DNA from: Bosea vaviloviae
GTDB lineage: Bacteria > Pseudomonadota > Alphaproteobacteria > Rhizobiales > Beijerinckiaceae
NCBI RefSeq assembly: GCF_001741865.1
Contig: NZ_CP017147.1
Coordinates: 5,323,001-5,387,000, forward strand
DNA length: 64,000 nucleotides
Direction: 5' to 3'
In this document: positions 18,995 to 28,072 of the stretch, in pieces
Layout: every line of letters starts with the position of its first letter
How positions within the stretch are numbered: position 1 is the stretch's first letter
The notes under the pieces: generated by a model
The model's database searches: none
Seen by the model: only the letters and a program-made list of their open reading frames with translations
Told to the model about the DNA's origin: nothing
Program-made: the position numbers and the translations under genes

Positions 18995-21472
18995 TTGACC
19001 GAGACAGCCTCCGAAGCAAGGCCGACATCCGCCGCTGAATCGAAAGATCTGGTCGAAACGCTGAAGGCCGAGATCGTCAGGAAGCTGACCTATTCGCTCG
19101 GCAAGAACCCCTCCGTCGCGCAGCCGCATGATTGGGTGACCGCCGTCATCCTCGCCGTGCGCGACCATGTCGTCGATGTCTGGCAGCGCTCGACCCATGA
19201 GAGCTACCAGACCGGGCGCAAGCGGGTTTATTATCTCTCGCTCGAATTCCTGATCGGCCGTTCGCTCGCCGACGCGCTGAACAATCTCGGCCTCACCGGC
19301 CCGGTGGCGCAAGCCATGGCCGATCTCGGCGTCGATCTCGGCGCGATCGAGACGATCGAGCCCGATGCGGCGCTGGGCAATGGCGGCCTGGGGCGTCTTG
19401 CCGCCTGCTATCTGGAGGCCATGGCCTCAACCGGCGTTCCCGCGCTCGGCTACGGCATCCGTTACGACCATGGCCTGTTCAAGCAACGCATCGATGGCGG
19501 CCGCCAGGTCGAGGTGCCCGAGGACTGGCTCTCCTTTCGCAACCCCTGGGAGTTCGAGCGCCGCGAAAGCGCTTATCAGATCGGCTTCGGCGGCTCGGTC
19601 GTCGCCACGGAGAAGCCCGGCGAGGTCACGTGGAATCCGGAGGAAGCGGTCTTCGCTGTCGCCTATGATACGCCGATCGTCGGCTGGCGCGGCCGCGACG
19701 CGACGACATTGCGGCTCTGGCGGGCGCGAGCCATGCACCCGCTCTCGCTTGACGCCTTCAACCAGGGCGACCTCGTCGGCGCCGTCGCCGAGCGCAACCG
19801 CGCCGAGGCGATCTCGAAGGTCCTCTACCCCAACGATTCCACTCCAGCCGGCCAGGAATTGCGGCTGCGCCAGGAGTTCTTCTTCACCTCGGCCTCGCTG
19901 CAGGACCTTGTGCGCCGGCATTACCGCCAGTTCGGCAAATTCGACAATCTGCCCGACAAGGTCGCGATCCAGCTCAACGACACCCATCCGGCGCTTGCCG
20001 TCGCCGAGATGATGCGGCTCCTGATAGACGAGCGCGGCCTCTCCTGGGAGGACGCCTGGACGATCACCAGCGGCACCATCTCCTACACCAACCACACCCT
20101 CCTGCCCGAGGCGCTGGAGACCTGGCCAGTCGCGCTGATGGAACGGCTCTTGCCGCGCCACATGCAGATCATCTTCGGCATCAATGCCCGCTTCCTCGAC
20201 GGCGTGCGCCGCTCGGCCGGCGGAGAGGGCGTCGATCTCGCCTCGATCTCGCTGATCGACGAATCCCATGGCCGGCGAGTGCGCATGGCGCACCTCGCCT
20301 TCGTCGGCTCGCATACGGTCAACGGCGTCTCGGCGCTGCATTCGCGGTTGATGCAGGAGACGGTGTTCGCCCCGCTTCATGCGGTTTTCCCCGACCGCAT
20401 CACCAACGTCACCAACGGCATCACGCCGCGGCGCTGGCTGTTCAGCGCCAATCACGGCCTGACCAAGCTGCTGACGGAGGTCTGCGGCAACGGCCTCACC
20501 GACGATATCGAGCAGATCGACAGGCTGGCCGCCCATGCCGATGACCCCGGCATGCAGGAACGATTGATCGCGATCCGGCGCGACAACAAGCTCAAGCTCG
20601 CCAAGGTGATCCGGCAGGAGACCGGCGTCGTGGTCGACCCTGCGGCGCTGTTCGACGTCCAGATCAAGCGCATCCACGAATATAAGCGCCAGCTGCTCAA
20701 CATCCTGGAGACGATCGCGCTCTATGACGCGATCCGCTCCGAGCCCTATCGCGACTGGGCCCCGCGCGTGAAGATCTTCGCCGGCAAGGCCGCCTCGAAT
20801 TACGGCACGGCGAAAGCGATCATCAATCTGATCAACGACGTCGCGACAGTTGTGAACAACGACATCACCACCCGCGACCGGCTGAAAGTGGTGTTCATCC
20901 CCAACTACAATGTCAGCGCTGCCGAGATCATCATCCCAGCAGCCGACGTCTCCGAGCAGATCTCGACCGCCGGCCTCGAGGCCTCGGGCACCGGCAACAT
21001 GAAGTTCGCGCTCAACGGCGCGCTGACCATCGGCACGATGGACGGCGCCAATATCGAGATCAGCGAACGCGTTGGCCTCGACAACATCGTCATCTTCGGC
21101 ATGTCGGCGGCCGAGGTCGAGGCAGCCAAGCGCAATCCGCGCCCGACCGGCGAGGTCATCGCCACGACGCCGCATCTCGAAGGCGTGCTCGACGCGGTCG
21201 CTGGCGGCGCCTATTCACCGGGCGACCGCAATCGCTATGCCGGGCTGGTCGACGGCCTCAGGGCGAATGACTGGTTCATGGTCCTGAACGATTTCGAGAG
21301 TTATCGGCTGGCGCAACGCCGCATCGACGGGCTCTGGGCCAATCAGCCGGAATGGTGGCGCATGTCGATCGCCAACACCGCCCATTGCGGCTGGTTCAGT
21401 GCCGACCGCGCCATCCGTGAATATGCGCAGCGCATCTGGCGGGTGCCCGCCGGCTTCGCCGCGAAGGGCTAA
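18995..21472 (+). CDS. glgP: Glycogen phosphorylase
   Basis: About 825 residues, close to E. coli GlgP (815). It uses phosphate to release glucose-1-phosphate from glycogen. Motifs include YYLSLEFLIGRSLADAL, AALGNGGLGRLAACYLEAMA and the pyridoxal-phosphate region EASGTGNMKFALNGALTIGT with the Schiff-base lysine. I place the start at TTG 18995, giving family length; the frame is open back to 18872 but that overlaps the terminator. It is followed within six bases by glgX. No ATG is available near the start, so the initiation codon is uncertain. Confidence 0.93.
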   Translation: MTETASEARPTSAAESKDLVETLKAEIVRKLTYSLGKNPSVAQPHDWVTAVILAVRDHVVDVWQRSTHESYQTGRKRVYYLSLEFLIGRSLADALNNLGLTGPVAQAMADLGVDLGAIETIEPDAALGNGGLGRLAACYLEAMASTGVPALGYGIRYDHGLFKQRIDGGRQVEVPEDWLSFRNPWEFERRESAYQIGFGGSVVATEKPGEVTWNPEEAVFAVAYDTPIVGWRGRDATTLRLWRARAMHPLSLDAFNQGDLVGAVAERNRAEAISKVLYPNDSTPAGQELRLRQEFFFTSASLQDLVRRHYRQFGKFDNLPDKVAIQLNDTHPALAVAEMMRLLIDERGLSWEDAWTITSGTISYTNHTLLPEALETWPVALMERLLPRHMQIIFGINARFLDGVRRSAGGEGVDLASISLIDESHGRRVRMAHLAFVGSHTVNGVSALHSRLMQETVFAPLHAVFPDRITNVTNGITPRRWLFSANHGLTKLLTEVCGNGLTDDIEQIDRLAAHADDPGMQERLIAIRRDNKLKLAKVIRQETGVVVDPAALFDVQIKRIHEYKRQLLNILETIALYDAIRSEPYRDWAPRVKIFAGKAASNYGTAKAIINLINDVATVVNNDITTRDRLKVVFIPNYNVSAAEIIIPAADVSEQISTAGLEASGTGNMKFALNGALTIGTMDGANIEISERVGLDNIVIFGMSAAEVEAAKRNPRPTGEVIATTPHLEGVLDAVAGGAYSPGDRNRYAGLVDGLRANDWFMVLNDFESYRLAQRRIDGLWANQPEWWRMSIANTAHCGWFSADRAIREYAQRIWRVPAGFAAKG

Positions 21473-21477
21473 CCGAC

Positions 21478-23496
21478 TTGGGCGCGCCCTGGCGGATCGC
21501 GCCCTCCGCCCTGCCAGAGCGGATGGGCGCGAACATCACGCCGGACGGCGTCGCGTTCGCGGTGTTCTCGCGCAATGGCGACAGCGTCCAGCTTTGCCTG
21601 TTCGACGATGACGGCGAGCACGAGATCGCCCGCCTGCCCTTGCCCTGCCGCAGCGGCGACATCCATCATGGCCTGCTGCCGGGCGCGAAACCTGGCCTGC
21701 GCTACGGCCTGCGTGTCGAAGGGCCCTGGCAGCCCGAACGCGGCTACCGCTTCGATGCGACCAAGCTGCTGGTCGATCCCTATGCGACGCTGATCGACCG
21801 GCCCTTTCGCTGGGATCCCGCCTTGGCGGCTCCGCCCTCGACCGGAATAGACACAGCCGCGCTCGTGCCGCGCTGCGTCGTCGTGGGAACCGAACCAGCC
21901 CAGGTCAGGCCGGGCCGAGAGCAGGCGCCCGCCTTCATCTACGAACTCGGCGTCAAATCCTTCACGATGCGCCAACCCGCCATCCCGCGGCCTCTGCGCG
22001 GAACGCTGGCGGCGCTCACCGCCGAACCGGTCCTCGCCCATCTGCAACGGCTCGGCGTCAGCCATGTCGAATTGATGCCGGTCGCAGCCTGGATGGATGA
22101 GCGCCATCTGCCACCGCTCGGGCTGAGCAATGCCTGGGGCTACAACCCAGTCAATTTCTTCGCGCTCGATCCGCGCCTCGCCCCCGGCGGCGAGGCCGAT
22201 CTGCGCAAGCTCTGTGCTGCCTACGCCCAAGCCGGTATCGGCATCATCCTCGACATCGTCCTCAACCACACGGCCGAGAGCGACGAGCATGGCGCGACGA
22301 TCTGCCTGCGCGGCCTGGACAACGCGGTCTATTACCGCCACGCCACGGACGATCCCGGCCGATTGATCAACGACACCGGCTGCGGCCATACGCTGGCGCT
22401 CGACCGCGCGCCGGTCCTGCGTATGGCGACGGATGCGCTCCGGCATTGGCGGGCCTGCGGCGTCGCAGGCTTCCGCTTCGATCTCGGCACGGTGATGGGC
22501 CGCTCCGATACCGGCTTCTCAGCCGAAGCCCCGCTTTTCGCCGCGCTCCTGCAGGACCCCGACCTCGCCAACGCGCTCTTGATCGCCGAGCCCTGGGACA
22601 TCGGCCCCGGCGGCTATCGGCTCGGCGAATTCCCCGCTCCCTTCGCCGAATGGAACGGCCGCTATCGCGACGATGTCCGCCGCTTCTGGCGCGGCGACGC
22701 AGGCGCGGCAGGCGCGCTGGCAACGCGATTGTCCGGCTCGGCCGACCTCTTCGCCAGCCGGCATCGCGGGCCCAATGCCGGCATCAATTTCATCGCCGCC
22801 CATGACGGCTTCACGCTTGCCGACCTCGTCGCCTACGCCGGCAAGCACAACGAGGCCAATGGCGAGGGCAACCGCGACGGCGACAATGACAGCCACAGCT
22901 GGAACAACGGCATCGAAGGCGCCAGCGACGACGTAGCTGTGAAGGCCGCACGCGATAGCGATATCCGCGCGCTGCTGGCGACTCTGTTTCTCTCGCGCGG
23001 CATTCCGATGCTGGCGGCCGGCGACGAATTCGGCCGGACTCAGTTCGGCAACAACAACGCCTATGCCCAGGACAATGACAGGTTCTGGCTGGATTGGGCG
23101 GAGGCGGATCAGGAGCTGATCGCGCTCGCCGCCCAATTATCCGCCCTGCGCAGGGACCATCCCCTGATCCGTGGCGAGCACTTTCTGACGGGGCAGCCTT
23201 CCAACGGCTCGAAGCGCCCCGACGCGACCTGGCTGCGCGCAGACGGAACGCCTCTCGCTGACGCCGACTGGCGTGGACTCGATGTCTTCGGGCTGCGGTT
23301 AGCGAGAACCGGCGAGGCTGTGCTGATCGCGATCAACCGCCGGCATGAGGCGGCAGCCTTCACGCTGCCTGGCGCTTCGGCGAGCCAGGCCTGGCGCCGG
23401 ATCTTCTGCAGTTCGCCAGCTCAAGCGGAAACCGAATTGCCCTCTCGCAGCGTATCTCTCTTCGCGGAAGCCGCCCTGCCGACACCACCGCCCTGA
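21478..23496 (+). CDS. glgX: Glycogen debranching enzyme GlgX
   Basis: A 672-residue GH13 isoamylase-type enzyme that cleaves the short alpha-1,6 stubs left by GlgP. The N-terminal CBM48 region (about 10-110) is followed by the TIM barrel: DIVLNHTAE, the nucleophile in GFRFDLGTVMGR, the acid in LIAEPWDIGPGGY, and FIAAHDGFTLADLVAY. Near the end, AGDEFGRTQFGNNNAYAQDN is characteristic of GlgX. It starts with TTG five bases after the glgP stop, so the two are cotranscribed. Confidence 0.94.
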   Translation: MGAPWRIAPSALPERMGANITPDGVAFAVFSRNGDSVQLCLFDDDGEHEIARLPLPCRSGDIHHGLLPGAKPGLRYGLRVEGPWQPERGYRFDATKLLVDPYATLIDRPFRWDPALAAPPSTGIDTAALVPRCVVVGTEPAQVRPGREQAPAFIYELGVKSFTMRQPAIPRPLRGTLAALTAEPVLAHLQRLGVSHVELMPVAAWMDERHLPPLGLSNAWGYNPVNFFALDPRLAPGGEADLRKLCAAYAQAGIGIILDIVLNHTAESDEHGATICLRGLDNAVYYRHATDDPGRLINDTGCGHTLALDRAPVLRMATDALRHWRACGVAGFRFDLGTVMGRSDTGFSAEAPLFAALLQDPDLANALLIAEPWDIGPGGYRLGEFPAPFAEWNGRYRDDVRRFWRGDAGAAGALATRLSGSADLFASRHRGPNAGINFIAAHDGFTLADLVAYAGKHNEANGEGNRDGDNDSHSWNNGIEGASDDVAVKAARDSDIRALLATLFLSRGIPMLAAGDEFGRTQFGNNNAYAQDNDRFWLDWAEADQELIALAAQLSALRRDHPLIRGEHFLTGQPSNGSKRPDATWLRADGTPLADADWRGLDVFGLRLARTGEAVLIAINRRHEAAAFTLPGASASQAWRRIFCSSPAQAETELPSRSVSLFAEAALPTPPP

Positions 23497-23714
23497 TCAC
23501 CTTTCCCCGGCCTCGACATCAAAGCGCGCGGCATCATTCTCGACCATGCCTGCACCTTTGACGCGCCGGGCATGGACGGAGGCTGAGGCGACGGCCGCCC
23601 CCTCTCCGCAACGTCATGTCGCTACATCCGCGGCAAGAGCGGCAACGCCGCCGCCCTTCAAACAAGACTTGCCAGGCGGCCCAGGATTTGCATCGATAGG
23701 TTGCATCGCAACAT

Positions 23715-23739
23715 GGAACTTTAACCTTTCCGAAGTGTT
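23715..23739 (+). promoter_or_regulatory. Possible EcfG-type promoter before glgA (one mismatch)
   Basis: GGAAC (23715-23719), 16 bases, then TGTT (23736-23739) in place of CGTT. It lies 33 bases before the glgA start in a 275-base intergenic stretch that otherwise shows no gene. It is listed because closer matches occur before neighbouring genes. Confidence 0.35.
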
Positions 23740-23771
23740 CTCAAAACAGCGTTCAGGCGGGAATCGCGACG

Positions 23772-25304
23772 ATGTCCGAAGTGCCTATGCAGGCCGTAAT
23801 CGACACCAGTTCCGCAACCTCCGGCCACGCTTTGACCTACGCCGCGGCAGTCAAGGACGGAGCTCCTGATCCTCGTTCCGCTCTGCCCTCGGCCACCAGA
23901 CTTCTCTTCGTGACCTCAGAGATGGGCGACTTCATCAAGGCCGGCGGCCTGGGTGAAGTCTCCTCGGCCCTGCCACGCCAATTGCGCGCGCTCTGCGATG
24001 TCCGCGTACTCATCCCCGGCTTCAGGAAGGTGCGCGCGGCCAAGCCGGCCATGGACATCGTCGCGCAATTGCCGCGCACGGCGAGCCTGCCGCCCTGGTC
24101 GCTCGGCCGCTTCAACACGCCAGACGGGCTCACCATCTATGCCGTGCTCTGCGACGAGCTTTATGACCGCGAAGGCTCTCCCTATGGCCCCTTCGCGGGC
24201 GGCGACTTCAGCGACAACGACATTCGCTTCGCCAGGCTCTCATTGGCCGCAGCCGAGATCGCGGCCGGTGAGGCCGATCCGAACTGGAAGCCCGACATCA
24301 TCCACGTCAACGACTGGCCCTCAGCCTTGGCGCCAGGCTATCTGCGCTGGAAGGGGCTCAGCACCCCCTCGATCCTGACCATCCATAACCTCGCCTATCA
24401 GGGGCTCTACCAGCCGGCTCGCATGAGCGCGCTGGGCATCCCCGACCTCGCCTTCTCGGTCAACGGCGCCGAATTCCATGGCAAGATCTCGTTCCTGAAG
24501 ACCGGCATCTATTACGGCTCGCATGTCACCACGGTGAGCGAGACCTATGCCCGCGAGATCACCACCGCCGAGCATGGCTGCGGGCTCGAGGGCCTGCTCA
24601 AGACACGGATGGACGAAGGCCGCCTGACCGGCATCGTCAACGGCATCGACGATAGCTGGACCTCGCCGATCGCCGGGGAAAAGGCGCCTACGCGTTTGAT
24701 CCGTCAGTGGAAGCAGAAGAACGCGACCGATATCCGCCAGACCTTCGACCTGCCGCAATCGCGCGGTCCGCTGTTTTCGATCATCTCCCGCCTCGTCCAC
24801 CAGAAAGGCATCGATCTTTCGATCGAGGCCGCCGAGACCATTATCGCCAATGGCGGCCAGCTCATCGTCACCGGGCGCGGCGAGCCGCGGTTGGAGGATG
24901 CGATCGAGCGGCTCGCCCGGCAGAATCCACATGCCATCGCCGCGCGCATCGGCTTCGACGATGCCGAGGCGCGGCGCATCTTCGCCGCCAGCGATTTCCT
25001 GCTGATGCCATCGCGCTTCGAGCCTTGCGGGCTGAGCCAGATGTACGCTCAGCGCTTCGGCACGCTGCCGATCGCCTATCGCACCGGAGGATTGGTCGAC
25101 ACCATCGAGGACGGGCTCTCCGGCTTCCTGTTCTCCTCGCCGACCGGCGCCGGGCTGACCTCGGCCGTGACGCGCGCTTTGCAGGCGTTCAAGACGAAGC
25201 GGGCCTTCAAGCAGATGCGCGAGCACGCCATGGCCAAGCGCTTCGACTGGGCGCGCCCGACCCATCGTTATGCCGATGTCTATGCCAGGGCGCTCGCGGC
25301 TTGA
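23772..25304 (+). CDS. glgA: Glycogen synthase (ADP-glucose type)
   Basis: A 510-residue GT5 enzyme adding glucose from ADP-glucose to growing alpha-1,4 chains. After a roughly 40-residue extension the catalytic region starts LLFVTSEMGDFIKAGGLGEV, with the ADP-glucose-binding K-x-G-G-L. HVNDWPSALAPGYLRWKG, TIHNLAYQGLY and the C-terminal PSRFEPCGLSQMYAQRFGTL with the catalytic glutamate follow. No glgC gene is in the window to supply ADP-glucose. It lies between glgX and glgB, with an intergenic promoter region of its own. Confidence 0.95.
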   Translation: MSEVPMQAVIDTSSATSGHALTYAAAVKDGAPDPRSALPSATRLLFVTSEMGDFIKAGGLGEVSSALPRQLRALCDVRVLIPGFRKVRAAKPAMDIVAQLPRTASLPPWSLGRFNTPDGLTIYAVLCDELYDREGSPYGPFAGGDFSDNDIRFARLSLAAAEIAAGEADPNWKPDIIHVNDWPSALAPGYLRWKGLSTPSILTIHNLAYQGLYQPARMSALGIPDLAFSVNGAEFHGKISFLKTGIYYGSHVTTVSETYAREITTAEHGCGLEGLLKTRMDEGRLTGIVNGIDDSWTSPIAGEKAPTRLIRQWKQKNATDIRQTFDLPQSRGPLFSIISRLVHQKGIDLSIEAAETIIANGGQLIVTGRGEPRLEDAIERLARQNPHAIAARIGFDDAEARRIFAASDFLLMPSRFEPCGLSQMYAQRFGTLPIAYRTGGLVDTIEDGLSGFLFSSPTGAGLTSAVTRALQAFKTKRAFKQMREHAMAKRFDWARPTHRYADVYARALAA

Positions 25305-25354
25305 GTTCGCCCGGTCTTCTGCTCGCCGGACACTGGCCTATCGCGCGTTCTCGC

Positions 25355-25627
25355 TCAGCTCTTCCTTGCGGGCGCGGGCCCGGTTGCGGACGTCTTGGTT
25401 GCAGCCGTCTTGGCGGGCGGGGCGGCTTTGGCCGAGGCCTTCGCGAGGGAGGCGGGCACATTACCCTTGGTCATGTTGCCCTTGGCCACGGGTTTGGCGC
25501 TCACAGTCGCGCTCGCGGCGACACGCGCTTCGGCCTGCTGCCAATGCGTCAGATCGCGGCCCTCGGGCTTTCCCTCCGCCTCCCAGATCGCATAGGCCGT
25601 GTCACGAACGATCTGTTCTCGGCTCAT
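25355..25627 (-). CDS. DUF2934 domain protein with Ala/Lys-rich tail
   Basis: A 90-residue protein. The N-terminal 35 residues (MSREQIVRDTAYAIWEAEGK, then RDLTHWQQAEA) match the short DUF2934 motif. The rest is a low-complexity Ala/Lys/Pro tail (ATKTSATGPAPARKS at the end), which could bind DNA or be disordered. It is antisense to its neighbours, inserted between glgA and glgB. An EcfG-like site lies about 40 bases upstream. The function of DUF2934 is not known. Confidence 0.82.
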   Translation of the reverse strand: MSREQIVRDTAYAIWEAEGKPEGRDLTHWQQAEARVAASATVSAKPVAKGNMTKGNVPASLAKASAKAAPPAKTAATKTSATGPAPARKS

Positions 25628-25666
25628 CGCATTTCTCTCTTTCACACGCCGCCCACGCCGTGTGAC

Positions 25667-25691
25667 AACCGCAATTGCAAAGCTTGGTTCC
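25667..25691 (-). promoter_or_regulatory. Possible EcfG-type promoter before the DUF2934 gene
   Basis: Read on the minus strand: GGAAC (25691-25687), 16 bases, then GGTT (25670-25667). The -10 differs from CGTT at one base. It is 40 bases before the ATG at 25627 and points away from the glgB promoter. Confidence 0.42.
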
Positions 25692-25728
25692 ATGTCCAGC
25701 GCGGCACCGAACACGATCTCCCCAGCGC

Positions 25729-25754
25729 GGAACGCAACGTGACTCTGTTGCGTT
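25729..25754 (+). promoter_or_regulatory. EcfG-type promoter before glgB, overlapping an inverted repeat
   Basis: GGAAC (25729-25733), 17 bases, then CGTT (25751-25754), a full match to the general-stress consensus. The same stretch is an inverted repeat, AACGCAAC, eight bases, GTTGCGTT (25731-25754), which might be an operator. The glgB start is 59 bases downstream. Confidence 0.55.
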
Positions 25755-25812
25755 GCATCATCGCCGATTCCGCTCCCACGACGGCGTTCGGTTCATGATG
25801 GGACCAGGATAG

Positions 25813-28020
25813 ATGACGCGCCAGAGTCCGCTCCGCCTCCCCAGCCTGCCGGCGCGCGATCTCGCCCTTCTGGAAGAGGGTCGCCACCCCGATGCTTTCG
25901 CCGTGCTGGGCCGCCATGCCGCGGGCGACGTCACCGTGGTGCGCGCCTTTCTGCCCGGCGCGAATTATGTCGAGCTGATCCTCGGCGAAGGCCGCGACGC
26001 CATTGCCATGATCGGCCAGGGCACCGGCCTGTTCGAGGCGCCCGCCCCTGCTGAGGGACCATACCGATTGCGCGCGGCCTGGCCGGGCGGCATCACCGAA
26101 AGCGCCGATCCCTACAGCTTTGGCCTGCTGCTCTCGGAGGACGACATCTATCTCTTCGCCGAGGGCCGGCATTTCGACCTCGCGACGCGGCTCGGCGCCA
26201 ATCTGCGCATGATCGACGGCGTCGAGGGCACGCTCTTTGCCGTCTGGGCTCCCAACGCCTCCCATGTCGCGGTCGTCGGCGACTTCAACAGCTGGGACGG
26301 TCGCCGCCATCCAATGCGCCGCAGGCTCGGCCCAGGCGTCTGGGAGCTGTTCATCCCCGGCGTCGAGGCCGGCGCGGCCTATAAATACGCGATCATCGCG
26401 GCGTCGGGCGAACACTTGCCCTGGAAGGCCGACCCGCTGGCCCGCCGCACCGAGGCGCCGCCGCGTACCGGCTCCGTCGTCGCCGCTCCCGCCGAGTTCA
26501 GCTGGAGCGACGAAGCCTGGCTCGCACATCGCGAGCGCGCCCACCCGATGGCAGAGCCCATGGCCTGCTACGAGGTCCATGTCGGCTCCTGGCTGCGCAC
26601 GCAATGGGGCCAGATGGGCTCCTGGGACGAGGCGGTCGACCGGCTGATCCCCTATCTCCAGCATATGGGCTTCAGCCATGTCGAATTGATGCCGATCACC
26701 GAGCATCCGTTCGGCGGCTCCTGGGGCTACCAGCCGCTGGGGATGTATGCCCCGACCGCACGGCTCGGCCCGCCCGAGGCCTTCGCCCGCTTCGTCGACC
26801 ACTGCCATGCCGCCGGCATCGGCGTGATCCTCGACTGGGTGCCGGCGCATTTCCCCTCCGACGAACACGGCCTCGCCCGCTTCGACGGCAGCGCGCTCTA
26901 CGAGCATGAAGACCCGCGCGAGGGCTTCCACCGCGACTGGAACACGCTGATCTACAATGTCGGCCGGCGCGAGGTGCGCGGCTTCCTGATCGCCTCAGCG
27001 CTGTGGTGGGTCGAGACCTTCCATCTCGATGGCCTGCGCGTCGATGCGGTCGCTTCGATGCTCTACCGCGACTACAGCCGCCTGCCGGGCGAATGGGTGC
27101 CCAACCAATATGGCGGCCGCGAGAACCTGGAGGCCGTCAGCTTCTTCCAGGAGCTCAACACGCTGATCGGCGCGCGTGGGCGCGGCGCGGTCACCATCGC
27201 CGAGGAATCGACCGCCTGGGCCGGCGTCACCTCGCCGGTCCACCATGGCGGGCTCGGCTTCCATTTCAAATGGAACATGGGCTGGATGCACGACACGCTG
27301 CGCTATTTCGCGCGTGATTCCGTTCATCGCGGCCACCATGGCGACGACGTCACCTTCGGGCTGCTCTACGCCTTCTCCGAGAATTTCGTGCTGCCGATCT
27401 CGCATGACGAGGTCGTGCACGGTAAAGGCTCGCTGCTCTCGCGCATGCCGGGCGACGACTGGCAGCGCTTCGCGAACCTGCGCCTCTGCCTGGCGCTGAT
27501 GTGGAGCCATCCCGGCAAGAAGCTGCTCTTCATGGGCTGCGAGTTCGGCGCGGAGGACGAGTGGAACGTCGACGTGCCCTTCCCCTGGCCGCACCCCGAT
27601 GACGCGCGACGCCGCGGCGCGATGCAACTCGTACGCGATCTCAACGCGCTCTACCGTTCGACGCCCGCCCTCCACCGCCTCGACCATACGCCCGAGGGCT
27701 TCGCCTGGGTGATCGCCGACGACCGCGCCAACTCGGTCTTCGCCTTCCGCCGCTCTGGCGGCGCGGACACGCCCGACATCCTCGTCGTCGCCAACATGAC
27801 GCCGGTGCCGCGCCACGATTATCGCATCGGCGTGCCCAGGAGCGGGCTCTGGCGCGAACGGCTCAACAGCGATGCGGGCGTCTATGGCGGCGCCGATATC
27901 GGCAATGGCGGGCACTGCCGAACCAGTTCTGTCGCTCGGCATGGCCAGCGCCAGAGCCTGTCGCTGACACTGCCACCGCTCGGCCTGCTCCTCCTCGAGC
28001 ATGACAGCGCCGGCCGCTAG
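25813..28020 (+). CDS. glgB: 1,4-alpha-glucan branching enzyme
   Basis: A 735-residue GH13 enzyme that makes the alpha-1,6 branches of glycogen. The N-terminal domain and CBM48 (LFAVWAPNASHVAVVGDFNS, about 138-157) precede the barrel: DWVPAHFPSDEHGL, the nucleophile in GLRVDAVASMLYRDYSR, the acid in VTIAEESTAWAG, and PISHDEVVHGKGSLL. The length is normal for the full-length bacterial form (728 in E. coli). The ATG at 25813 follows AGGATAG. The malQ gene starts 52 bases after its stop. Confidence 0.96.
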   Translation: MTRQSPLRLPSLPARDLALLEEGRHPDAFAVLGRHAAGDVTVVRAFLPGANYVELILGEGRDAIAMIGQGTGLFEAPAPAEGPYRLRAAWPGGITESADPYSFGLLLSEDDIYLFAEGRHFDLATRLGANLRMIDGVEGTLFAVWAPNASHVAVVGDFNSWDGRRHPMRRRLGPGVWELFIPGVEAGAAYKYAIIAASGEHLPWKADPLARRTEAPPRTGSVVAAPAEFSWSDEAWLAHRERAHPMAEPMACYEVHVGSWLRTQWGQMGSWDEAVDRLIPYLQHMGFSHVELMPITEHPFGGSWGYQPLGMYAPTARLGPPEAFARFVDHCHAAGIGVILDWVPAHFPSDEHGLARFDGSALYEHEDPREGFHRDWNTLIYNVGRREVRGFLIASALWWVETFHLDGLRVDAVASMLYRDYSRLPGEWVPNQYGGRENLEAVSFFQELNTLIGARGRGAVTIAEESTAWAGVTSPVHHGGLGFHFKWNMGWMHDTLRYFARDSVHRGHHGDDVTFGLLYAFSENFVLPISHDEVVHGKGSLLSRMPGDDWQRFANLRLCLALMWSHPGKKLLFMGCEFGAEDEWNVDVPFPWPHPDDARRRGAMQLVRDLNALYRSTPALHRLDHTPEGFAWVIADDRANSVFAFRRSGGADTPDILVVANMTPVPRHDYRIGVPRSGLWRERLNSDAGVYGGADIGNGGHCRTSSVARHGQRQSLSLTLPPLGLLLLEHDSAGR

Positions 28021-28072
28021 ATCATGCTGTCTTGCCCCAGAGCCCCATGACCTTTCCCCGCCGGAGCCCCCG

